In this document: positions 45,601 through 57,280 of the stretch, piece by piece
Layout: each line of letters starts with the position of its first letter
How positions within the stretch are numbered: the stretch's first letter is position 1
Notes under the pieces: generated by a model
Database searches by the model: none
The model's input: the letters and a program-made list of their open reading frames with translations, nothing else
What the model was told of the DNA's origin: nothing
Program-made: the position numbers and the translations under genes
Assembly: GCA_949825045.1 (NCBI GenBank)
Contig: OX463827.1
Location: 22,501 to 86,500, forward strand
Source: Argyresthia goedartella
Taxonomy: Eukaryota > Arthropoda > Insecta > Lepidoptera > Argyresthiidae
Direction of reading: 5' to 3'
Length of the DNA stretch: 64,000 nt

Positions 45601-48600
45601 CCATACGAGGGCCCTTACAAGGTTTTACGCCGAACGACCAAATACTTCGTTGTCAAGAGGAACGAAAGTGCCGACACTTTATCTATAGATAGATTGAAGC
45701 CCGCATTCTTACCAGTAGACCATGCCAGTTCCGTTATTTTGTCACAACATGCAAGCGACGCGGAAGACTCGGAAAAAGTTGAAGCAGCTCAATCCGCCAC
45801 ATCCAAGTAAGGTCGAAAATATCAACGCACGGTGAGATTTCAACTCTAATGACGTTTACAGCTCAGTATAAACAGAGAAGTGGTAATCGTAGAATATCAT
45901 TCTCTTTCCGGCTTCACCAAAAACATCTTTCGTCAATATCAAAACTCCAGCATCATGCGAAAGGATCAAGAAAGAAGTCCTGAATGAATTCAACGGACAC
46001 CGGGAGATGACCCTAGCATCCCTGGGGATGTTGGCAGTCATAGCGGTCATAATCCTAATAAATTTTTGCCAGAAGGTTTTTCAGCGACAGGATTAACTCC
46101 GCTCTCCGGAAAAGGGGAATTTCGGTCGCCAATCCTGTTTGACCGATGTTTGTTATTTACTATGTATAATTTTTAAATTAATTTGTGATATGTTATTAAC
46201 TTGTTTTACATTTTTTTAAAGGGGGAGTATCTGTGCCGGCTGATTCGGTACCTAACGTACACACGTATTATTTGAGTTTTATCCCAGGTACGTGTCAGCC
46301 ATCACAGATAATGGTTTTATCATACCACTTACCTAATCTAGGTACGTAGTAAGATCTCATATCAATTTGTTTATAAACCAAGTATTTGAAATAATAAAGT
46401 TAGATAGTAATTGTGCATATTCCAAGCCTTTTATTTCGTCTCCCGAAGGTAATCGTCAGGAATTGCCTAAACCGTCAAAAATGACAAATCTTAAACTAAA
46501 ACATATATAAGGTATAGGGAAATATAGAACTCAAATTGAATTCCGTCACCTCAATGTTTTAGATGCTGGAAGCAAAGAGGCGACTAGAAACCTCCAGATT
46601 AATGCGTTATTTTTTACAGAATTGGAGCAAACACCTTCCCGAGCTTTCTTGTCCTCTACATAATCAGATATTTTGTAGTAAGCCTTTTTACATAAATGAT
46701 TTTTAACAACATTTTTAAATTTATTTACAGACAATTCTTGTAACTCGATGGGATTGTTGGGATTTTGTTGTAAAAGCAAATACATTGCCCTTTAAAAGAT
46801 ACATTATCCTTATGGAGCCTAGTAGTAGGTATAGCTAGTTTATTCCTATTTTTAGTGTTGAAATTGTGCCTGTCGCTATTTTATTCTTAGGAAATTTATC
46901 AATATTTTTGTGGACGTACATTAGGTTTTCATAAATATACTGACACGTCACTGTCATAATGTTAATTTCCTTAAATTTACAACGCAATGACTCTCTGGGA
47001 CCCACATTGTAGATTGCACGAACAGCCCTCTTTTGCAGCACAAATATTGTGTTAATGTCTGCAGCATTCCCCCACAGCAGTATGCCGCACAGCAGTATGT
47101 ATGTAAGATATAATGCTATGGAAGTAGCTGAAGTAAACTAGTCTAACTATTTCCACGTCCGTAAAATGACGGAATTTTTTGACTGCATAAACTGCGGAAC
47201 TGAGTTTTTTCGATAGCTTATCTATGTGTGGGCCCCATTGAAGCTTATTATCTAAGGTAATTCCTAGAAATACCATGCTACCTACAGTTTCGAAATTTTC
47301 ACCTTTATCATTAACATTAGCCGAGACTTGTTTAACATTGGGGAGTATAAACCGAATACATTTAGTTTTGTTATTATTCAGTAAAAGATCATTTTGCACT
47401 TAACCAATTGACTACCTTTGAGATTGCATTATTCACATCGTCAAAGTTTAAACTGCGTCGTTTTATTTTAAACAAAAGTGAAGTGTCATCTGCAAACAGT
47501 ACAATCTCATGATTATCTCTGACAAGATGTGGCAGGTCATTAATATAAACCAAAAACAGGAATGGCCCGATTATGGAACCCTGCGGTACACCCATAGTAA
47601 CAACAGACCTTCGAGATCATTTTCCATTAATGTCAACTCTCTGTATCTTGTCATTTAAATAAAAATAGAGAAGATCTAAAGAGTTATCCCTAATTCCATA
47701 GTAATGTAATTTCCTGATCAATGTTCCATGGTCAACGCAATCAAAAGCCTTAGACAAATCGCAAAATACTCCAAGAGCACCATGCGACTCCTCCCAGGCA
47801 TCATATATATGTGATATTAACTCAATACCAGCATCAGTAGTTGATTTGGCTTGTTTGATTTGTTTGTGTTGAAATATGTAAGAAGTTGATTTAAAATTAC
47901 TTTTTCAAAAATTTTACTAAATGTAGGCAATACCGATATCAGTCTGAAGTAAGAAGGGTCAGATTTACTATCCGATTTAAACAAAGGTACTATTTTACTG
48001 TGTTTAATGAAATCAGGAAACACGCCAGTTTCAATAGATGCATTAAATATGAAAGCTAAATCAAGTGCAATAACATTTATTATGGGCTTCACAATATGAA
48101 CAGAAATATCCCAGAGGTCTGCAGTTTTCTTAAAATTTATTGATTTAAAGGCTTTACTAATATCTTTATCATCTAAATAATTAAACTATAATTAATTTTC
48201 ACATCTATGTACATAGTCTTTTAGCAAAGATTCAGCGACTACTTTGGAAGGGTCTAAAGACTTCGTAGTAGAGATTGTGATGTCAGTAAAAAAAAAACAA
48301 ACGCTTTAGCTACATCAATATCATTTTTGAAAGTAATATCATTAATTTCTAATTCATGTTCATTGTATTTAATACTGACCTTTCCAGTCTCACTTTTAAT
48401 TATATCCCAAGTTGATTTAATTTTGTTATCACTTTTTTGAAGTAACACTTCTTTACGCACGCTTGACTTGGGGAGTAAGCTGGCGAATGCGTGACGAGAG
48501 CGTTACGAAAAACGTGATCGAGCGAGGCAAATGAGAGGTACGCGCGCACATTTTCATTCTCTCTTCCTCTCATAGCCAGACACAGTGCAGGAGATGTATT

Positions 48601-51600
48601 TTTGAAGCATTAGAGCTAGAGAAGTTTTACTTCAGTTGTGTGGTCTAAAGCACACTCTTTTTTTTAATTTTAGATCTGATATATTTTGATTTTGCAATTT
48701 GACAAACTGTTCTAAAAAACATTGAGTACTTTTTTACTTTATCCTTGTACTCTTCTCTATGATTCCATTATTTTTCACTATATAATTCATATAAATTGTT
48801 CAGGCTTCTCAGCACCTAATGACCTCGTAGGGGCCCATCAGCTACGAGGTAGCGTAACGATCAGTTGCCAAGAAGTGTGAACGTCGGCGATTCACCGAGC
48901 TGAAGTTAATTGGGGTCGATCCAACCTGGTCTGTGCTTCGGTCCCGTCAACCTCCTGTCTCTCTGCAAGGCCCGGGTGCACCCTAGGCTCTTCTTGGTAG
49001 ACAGGTTCTTCAGCCAACCAGGTATGACTGGCGGGCCAGTTTCAATGAGCACAGTGTTCCAACACAGGTTATGTTACGTGGTAAAAACAATCGGGCACGA
49101 AAATGCGAACTTTATCTGGTTCGAGAAACAATAACACACTCAGCTATATTAACAATCCTGAGGGAAACCCGAATACATTCCAGATGGCCTGCGATTTAAT
49201 TTCAATACCCTAACCAAAACGCGTTTACATTGCGAGGGCTTTCGTCCGTCCGTTGTCAAAAAACTGCTAGGTTGGCAGCTAACGTCAAATTCAAAATGGC
49301 CGTTCAGAAACCATCGATCGAATATCGATTTGGAATCGAACAATCACCCGCCCGGACAGGCACCCCCCTGTCCCCTAATCTACGGGCAACCGAGACAACG
49401 TTGCTACCGCTCGTTTTAGAACCGAGCCTCCTACTAGAACCTCTGCAGACCGGGGGGTCCCGTCCTTGCCAGGGAACAAGTTAACAATGCGCCCCCTGCG
49501 CCAACGTAGTGGCGGTAGGTTAGCATCCTTAACCAGAACGAGGTCACCAACACTAGGGGGGCTGGTTTTGTCAGTCCACTTAAGGCGCTGTTGTAAGATA
49601 TGCAGATACTCGAGCGACCAACGCTTCCAGAAATTCTGAGTAAACTGCTGCAACATCTGATACCTTGACAACCGATACAATTTCACTCCCTCGAAGGGGT
49701 GCTCGGGCAACGCGTTAAGTGGCTGTCCTATCAAGAAATGGCCTGGGGTCAGAGCCTCCAGGTAATTTGGATCCGAGCTGAGCGGACACAACGGTCGCGA
49801 ATTTAGAACGGCCTCGATCTTACAAAACAATGTCGCGAGCTCCTCAAAAGTCAGCGCGGTCTGACCTACTATACGCCCCAAGTGCGTCTTAGCTGACTTA
49901 ACTACGGCCTCAAAAATCTCACCCCAGTGGGGGCAAATCGGTGGGCTGAAGGTCCACTGTATACCCCGACGGGAGAGGGCCGTTCCAATATCCACTTTAT
50001 TTACATTCAAAAAGTTGACTATCTCTCGTAAGTATCGTTCCGCACCGATGTAGTTAGTGCCGTTATCAGAGCGGATCAAAGTTGGAAGTCCCCTTCGAGA
50101 AACAAACCTATCCAAACAAGCAATGAAAGCCTCTGTCGAGAGATCAGCAATGAGCTCGAGATGTACCGCCTTGGTGGATAAACAAACAAACACACATAGG
50201 TACGCCTTGTATTGCCTAGCGGTACGCAATCGTGAACTCTTCACCATAAACGGTCCTGCAAAATCCGTACCAACACCTGAAAACGGTCTGACCTCATTCA
50301 CACGATCAGGGGGCAAGTCCTCCATGAGAGGTTGCATCGTGGCAGCCTTAAGTCGATAACAAGGCATGCACCGAAACACGATATTCCGTATGACACGGCG
50401 GGCAGATAAGATCCAAAACTCCCGCTGGAGCGTGGCCAACAACGCGTTACAGCCGGCATGCGCGTTTTTAATATGACGATCAGTCACCAGCAATTCAACT
50501 AACTGTCCCCCCTTGGGGAGCAGAAGTGGGTGACGAGCCGAATACGACAGATTCGCATTGCGCAATCTTCCTCCTACCCGAAGTAACCCGGTCGAATCAA
50601 CAAAGGGGTTGAGACGCGCGTCGGCTCCCTTCAATTTCGAACGTCCACTTCGTATAATCTCCAATTCTGCCCCAAACTTCGAGGACTGTACCAACCGGAC
50701 CAAATTCAACAGCGACTCGTTTCGCTCTGCCGGAGTCAGAATAGGGTTCAACGTTCGCTGATCGCGAGGAGTACGACAATTTCGAGCGAATCTCCTAATC
50801 CAAGTGGACACGTTTATCAACTTGTCAAGTGAGCTGTACCGGTCCAGCAGAAACCCGGCGTCAGGGTCCTCAGCCTTTTGGGTAACATGCACGGCCGCTC
50901 TGGGGCCATGATCCGAAGATACTACTACATTGCTGTGGGGCCAGTCCGATTCTCTCTTGGCAAGCCAGGGTGGTCCCCACCACAAATGGTGTCTAACGAG
51001 TTCAGGAGCCTGACATCCCCTGGATGCACAATCAGACGGGTTCAATTCTCCTGGTACATGTCTCCAGGTCAGTGGGACCTCAGACGACACAATCTGGAAG
51101 ACACGGTTCGCAACAAAAACCTCTAAGTTATGGACCGAAGCCTTCAGCCAGCACAAAACAATCTGGCTGTCCGTCCAAGCGTACACCGTATTCTCCAAAA
51201 ACACTGACCCACGCAACACTGTTAGAGTGTGATTCAAAAGTTTGGTCAAAAGAGCAGCCCCGGACAGTTCCAGTTTTGGAATCGTCATCCTTGTCCGAAT
51301 AGGCGCTACCTTGCTTTTTGCCAAAACCAAACGCACGTCGACCTCCCCGGTGGAGGTGACGGTTCGCAAATAAACCGCTGCCGCAAACCCTCGTTCAGAG
51401 GCATCACAAAACCCGTGAAGGGTTGCCCTGTAATCCCCAGCAGGGACCAATTTCCTCGGCAGCGATACATTATTTATGCCCGATAGCGAGGTGAACATTC
51501 GCGTCCAATCAGTCAACAAATCACCTGAGAGGTGGGTGTCCCAGGTCAACTGAGCCGCCCATAGCCTTTGCATAAAACATTTGAGAGCAAAGGTGACTGG

Positions 51601-54600
51601 AGAAATCCATCCATTCGGGTCGAACGTTCTCGCAATCGTTGACAGTACTGACCGCTTCGTCCAGGCCTTCGGTGTTTCTAAAACCACCCGATAGGTAAAC
51701 TCATCATGGACGGGCCGGTACTGAATTCCAAGTACTGACAACATGTTAGGGTTGTCAAGATTCTCAAAAACGTGCGGGTCTTGTTGAAACTCATCTGGGA
51801 GACCAGCCATCAACTCAGGGGAGTTGGACATCCACTTACGTAGTTCATAGCCGCCTCGTTCCAGCAATTGAATGAGCTCGTCACGTCGGTCCAGAGCTTC
51901 CTCTACACTAGCTACCCCTGTGCAGACGTCATCGACGTACAAATCTTGCTCCAGGATAGCGGCGGCTCTAGGATAGCTCACACGGTCACGCGACGCCAAC
52001 TCCCGCAGGGTACGCATCGCCAAATACGGGCTAGACCGTAACCCATACGTGTTCGTGTTTAACTCATAGACCTTGACTGGCTCGGCCGTGGACTCACGCC
52101 AAAGTATCAACTGATACCTTCTGTCAGCCGGATGAATTACCGTTTGCCTAAACATCATCCGAATGTCTGCGACAAATACAATCTGGTGCCTCCGAAAGCT
52201 CGTGAGAATATCCGAAATATCACGACTCAACTTGGGTCCCGAATGTAGACACTGATTCAGGGACATCCCGTTCGAGGTAGGTGCTGACCCATCAAAAACA
52301 ACTCGAATCTTGCCCGTAGGGGTTCGTAGGACGGCATGGTGTGGAAGGAAACAGTGATCCTCAGATCTCCAGTCCACACCCGATACCGACATGTGTCCTA
52401 ACGACTCATACTCCCTCATGAAATCAACATATTTTTGTTTAAATACGGCATCCCTTGTCATCCTACGCTCCATCGACATCAATCTCGTCTCAGCCATCTT
52501 CCTAGATTCTCCTAGTGGCGGTCGATCGGCCCTGAAAGGCGGTCGAGTTACAAAACGACCAGAACGAAGGCGACCAGTACTATTCTGGTAAAACAACTCG
52601 CACTCTTCTTCGTCTGCGTCGACTCGACGAACGGTGGGAGGTTCCTCTATCTCCCAGAAACGTTGGATAACGTCTGACAACGCTGAGCCAATAAGTATGC
52701 CATCTGACTCGGCAGGCCTAACCATTGGCAATGCCGGACCCATGATCACGTGACCAAACTTAGTATCCACAGCAATCAACCCGTCCGGCTGAAGAACTCG
52801 CTGATCCGACAACAGAAACCTACCCAGAACGTCTGCTCCCAGTAGCAGGTCGACCGGGGCTGGAGTGTCAAAATCGGGATCCGCCAACTTGAGTCCTGAT
52901 GTCAGGAATCGAACGGCCGGATTCAACTTCACCAAGGGGTGTCTGCCCATGACATGCGTCATTACTAAAGCTTGCACGGATGTTTTTGTCAAAATGTCAT
53001 AACGTGGAGAGAACGTGATCACCGATTGACCAACTACATTCGTAACCGTAACATTCCCCACGCCCCGTATTGATTTATTATACCTATTTACCTTGAGGCC
53101 CAACCATTTTGCTAAATCATTCGATACAATGCAGCCCTGAGCTCCAGAATCTAATAGGGCGCGAACGTATGTTGGGTTGCCCGCCAAATCCCAAACAAGC
53201 ACAGAGGCGATCGGTAACACCACCGTCTCCGGTTGGGGGGCAACAAATGGTTGGGCCGCAAATTCATAGCGAGGACCCCCGGGGCCCCACTGTGCCTGTA
53301 ACCGATCAGGTATGCAGCTATACGCCAGAGGGTCCCATTGTACAAATGGCCCACGCGCCGGTTCCATTCCCAACCTACGATTCCCCGTAAAGGGGGGTGG
53401 GCGTGAATTCAACCGTGGCCGCTCCATGAGCGGGGGGGACATCACATGTGACCGACGAGGACGAGGCGACGAGCGGGGCGACAACTGAGGCGGCGTCCGA
53501 ACCGCACCCGCATAGCTCGAAGGTGTCCCATGACACCCGCCCGTTACGGCCTGCTCAACACACCCAATGTCCCGCTGGGTCGGATGCTGAGTCGCAACTG
53601 AAAACTCAGGGCCCCCCATGTAATGGTCCTGAGTGCGGCCCTGCACCCTGGTACTGCCCTGTGCACGTGGGGACATTGGCCCCTGAGTTGCGCTCCGAGT
53701 CGCAAACGAATTCTCAGGGCCCCATGCCGTGTCACCCTGGGTACGGCCCTGTGGAGGCTGTTGGCCGGACCGGTTCATGCACAACAGATTGTTGTGGGGC
53801 CCACCACAATATCCGCACATTTGTGTGCGCGTGCAGTCCCTAGCCATGTGTGGCCCGAGGCACAGGAAACACCAGCTCCGCTGCTTGGCCATCCGGCGCC
53901 GTCCCTGAACCCTAAGTTCCCCGAACTTATTGCAATTGGCCACAGCATGGCCAATCTGCCTACAACATGGGCAGGTCTCACCATGTGGGGTCAATTCACT
54001 CACAGTCCCATACGACTGCCGGTTGGTGCGGTCCTTCCTCGTCGGAGGGCCCCTACTCACAGCGCTCCCGGCAGCTCTCTGTGGCTCCGAAGGATGGGTG
54101 ACCGTCAACCCCAAATTCTCTGCCCGTCGAGCCTCCTCTTCCAAGAATCCGACCAAGTCGGAGAAGGCGGGCAGGTCCTCGGCCGACCTCCCGTGAGACT
54201 GTTCGAAACGAGTCTGCACGTCAGCGGGTAGGCGGGAAAGTACAATGTACAACAGTAGGTACGACCATTCACCAACCGGAAGTCCAAGATTCTCTAGAGC
54301 CTTGGTGACGGACAACATTGGGTTCAAAACCTCCGTCTGTATGGCCCCGACCATGTTCACAACCGGGATACTAAACAAACGGTTCAGTTGGGCATCGGCC
54401 AACCTCCGTTTGTTATGGTAACGTCTGACCAACAATTGCCTGGCCGTTTCATAGTTACCCTCCGTAACTGTCAAATGAGCGACCAGCTCCCTAGGCTCAC
54501 CCCTCAATGCTGCCACCAGCTGAGCCATCTTGACAGATTTGGTAATGTCCGATCGCATGTGCACCAAACTGTCGAACAGATTGATGAAGCTCATCCATTC

Positions 54601-57243
54601 ACCGGACACGCCGTCAAAAGTAGGCATAGTTATGGCAGGTAACCTGGACCCCGATCCCTGAAGCGGCAGAGGTGCTTCAATGTCACCACCATGGCTGGAC
54701 TCGCGCTGTCTACGTATGTCCGCAGCCTTCTGCGTGATAGCAGCTGCCATCTCCATACATTGGTCGACATCCCCTATCAACCGTGACAGCCTGTCAGGTG
54801 CGCAACCATCAACTGATTCCGCCTGCGCGGACAATTCGAGCACCCTATTGTAACGTTCCTTAACGTCCATAGACCGCTCCAATACCACATCATGCCTATC
54901 TAAACGGTCTATCAGACCGTGTGCGGAGGAAAACCATCTGAGTTCCTTATAAACACCCTTCTGGATTTCAGATAACGACATGATCGGAACGATACTTACT
55001 CACAATTTGCAGTAACTCAATTTTATTGGACCCTCCAGTCTACAACCCAAACGAGGGAACCCTAAACCACAACTTAAACAATGTTGTTTTCCTTAAACAA
55101 TAGGAACCGAGTTTTATATCTATATAAATTCTGTTAATACAATTTAGTTTCCCTTTATCATTATAACACACACAGATAGTCAATATTAGTTCAAGTTATA
55201 AATTGCTATAAACCGAAAACAATGTAATAGCCTGCTATCAATAGATGTAAGTACCTATGTTAACCAAAACATTCATTCAATAGCATTACTAGACCACTAA
55301 TAGATTGACTAACTGGTAATTCAATGCAATTTTCAATTCAAACAATCGGGCACGAAAATGCGAACTTTATCTGGTTCGAGAAACAATAACACACTCAGCT
55401 ATATTAACAATCCTGAGGGAAACCCAAATACATTCCAGATGGCCTGCGATTTAATTTCAATACCCTAACCAAAACGCGTTTACATTGCGAGGGCTTTCGT
55501 CCGTCCGTTGTCAAAAAACTGCTAGGTTGGCAGCTAACGTCAAATTCAAAATGGCCGTTCAGAAACCATCGATCGAATATCGATTTGGAATCGAACATAA
55601 ATTTTGTCTACTTTTAAGTATACCTACTATGGCCCACTTAATAAAGTTAAGTTTGTCTGAGACCACAATCGATCTGGTAATAAATACTGCATTCAATGCA
55701 TTGCTGAATTTGTAGAAAAAATACAATATGACTCATTAGGGTTATTATTAGAGTAATTGATAGTTAGTTTGCTATCCCAATTCAATTTAAACCTTTGAAA
55801 CCGATGTGCGGTCACATTTATGTATTTTATCTTTCTTGTAGAACTTTTTTAAGTTGAATTTCTTGTCTAATGTATTGACCTAAATGATAGACAGAGCACA
55901 ATAAACCTATGACTAAATTGTGACATCCGCTTTAACAAAACATAAGTATTGTCTATAAAACCCTTATCAACGAAACATCAAAGACACATTCGCATTCGAT
56001 ACTATACTACTCGTACCCTCCGCTCCACCTAGTAACATCTATGAATGCGAGATGCGAGCTCTGCGAGTGTGCGAGTGTGCGAGTGTGTCTGTCGACCGAC
56101 CGCGTTAAGCGTAAGTACGTGCTCGTGTGGTGTGCGTGACGAGGGCAGGAACAGGTGAAAAAGGTAAATAATTTAATTTGTATCAGTTTTTCTTTTTGGC
56201 ATTCTTGAATATTAATTAATTAATTACTGGGAGTTAAGTATAGAAAAATTATTTAAGGGTGGCCAGAAGAAGTTTTTATTGTTGTAATCTAGTGTCTTCA
56301 GCCATTTGCTTATTGACAGCTTACAGGATACTTTGGTAAGGTGGACTATGTTGTTAGATTTATTTAATTTGTGGTACAAGTAAGGGCCCCTATATTCGTA
56401 TCGCCTGCAAGCAAAAACGGTTCTAGTCTTTGGAGGCAGCCAACTGTCATACCGTGATGATTCAGCAGTTTCCTTCATGGTGGCAAGGCTAGTTTTGTGG
56501 AACCTGAGAACTGTGCAGAAAATATACAGCTGCCTCACTCTTAGAAAATCACTTTTTTATCGTCGCGCCGCGCAAATACGCCTATGTATCACAACATCGC
56601 AAGGATTTAAATGGCTAACGATCCGTCTTCGCCGGGATTCACACATACTCAATTTACTCTACAAAATTTTACGGAATCCACGCTATCCAACCTTCCTACG
56701 AGACAGTTTGGTTCGGTTCAACATTCGATTGTAGAATGCACACCCCTGCACCATCAGGGACAGTCCTACTCTAATTATATTTAAAATTCGTGTGAAGAAG
56801 CATTACCTCTCTCTTTAGAATTATAAGTAGTATACATGTAAGTATTTAATAGTATATACTAGTAGAAGATTAATAAAAGCATTTAGTTCAGGGGGCGATA
56901 GTTCCAACTCCAGATAACTTTATTTGACATTTCACACGTATTGATTCTATCAAATTTCTCAGATAAACAGCCAGATAAACGTTATCTGAAGATGGAAAAA
57001 TCTCCTCTAAATATTATGGTAAATTTATAATTTATTTTATTTATTTATATTTATGTAAGTACTCGTTTATTTCGTTATATTGTTGTATACATTGGTCTAC
57101 CCTAGCTCCGCAATTAACCTTTTCCATCTTAACCCAGTTTTCTGGGAGAGATCTCTTATTAAAGATAAGATCGACTTTGTACAATGTTTTTATGTAACTT
57201 TTGTTTTTTATATGATTTGTTGGCAATAAGGAAATTGAAATGA

Positions 57244-57280
<37 letters not shown>

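Larger units (their letters stand above)
41598..46477 (+). mobile_element. Ty3/Gypsy LTR retrotransposon, decayed
   Basis: Two 246-base LTRs (41598-41843 and 46232-46477), starting TGTGCCGGCTGATTCGG, differ at roughly 15-20 positions, so the insertion is older than the BEL copies. Between them: primer site, gag, protease, reverse transcriptase, RNase H, integrase, a short ORF with a membrane segment, and a polypurine tract (AAAGGGGGAG near 46218). Several stops and frameshifts break every part. No convincing target duplication was found. It lies inside the large dpr-like intron. Confidence 0.9.
48797..55597 (-). mobile_element. BEL/Pao LTR retrotransposon, copy 2 (intact ORF, damaged 5' LTR)
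   Basis: Minus-strand element flanked by a perfect 5-base duplication TAAAT (48792-48796 and 55598-55602). The 3' LTR (48797-49342) is 546 bases. The 5' LTR remnant (55340-55597) is 258 bases and nearly identical to the matching part of the 3' LTR. A deletion removed the inner ~288 bases of the 5' LTR, the primer-binding site and about 260 bases of leader. The polyprotein is open for 1868 codons. The same family as copy 1 by protein, but the LTRs are clearly a different subfamily. Confidence 0.95.

Noticed and set aside
41593..46484. AATG as a target duplication of the Gypsy element
   Set aside because: It requires an extra base at the left end and different LTR ends; not convincing.
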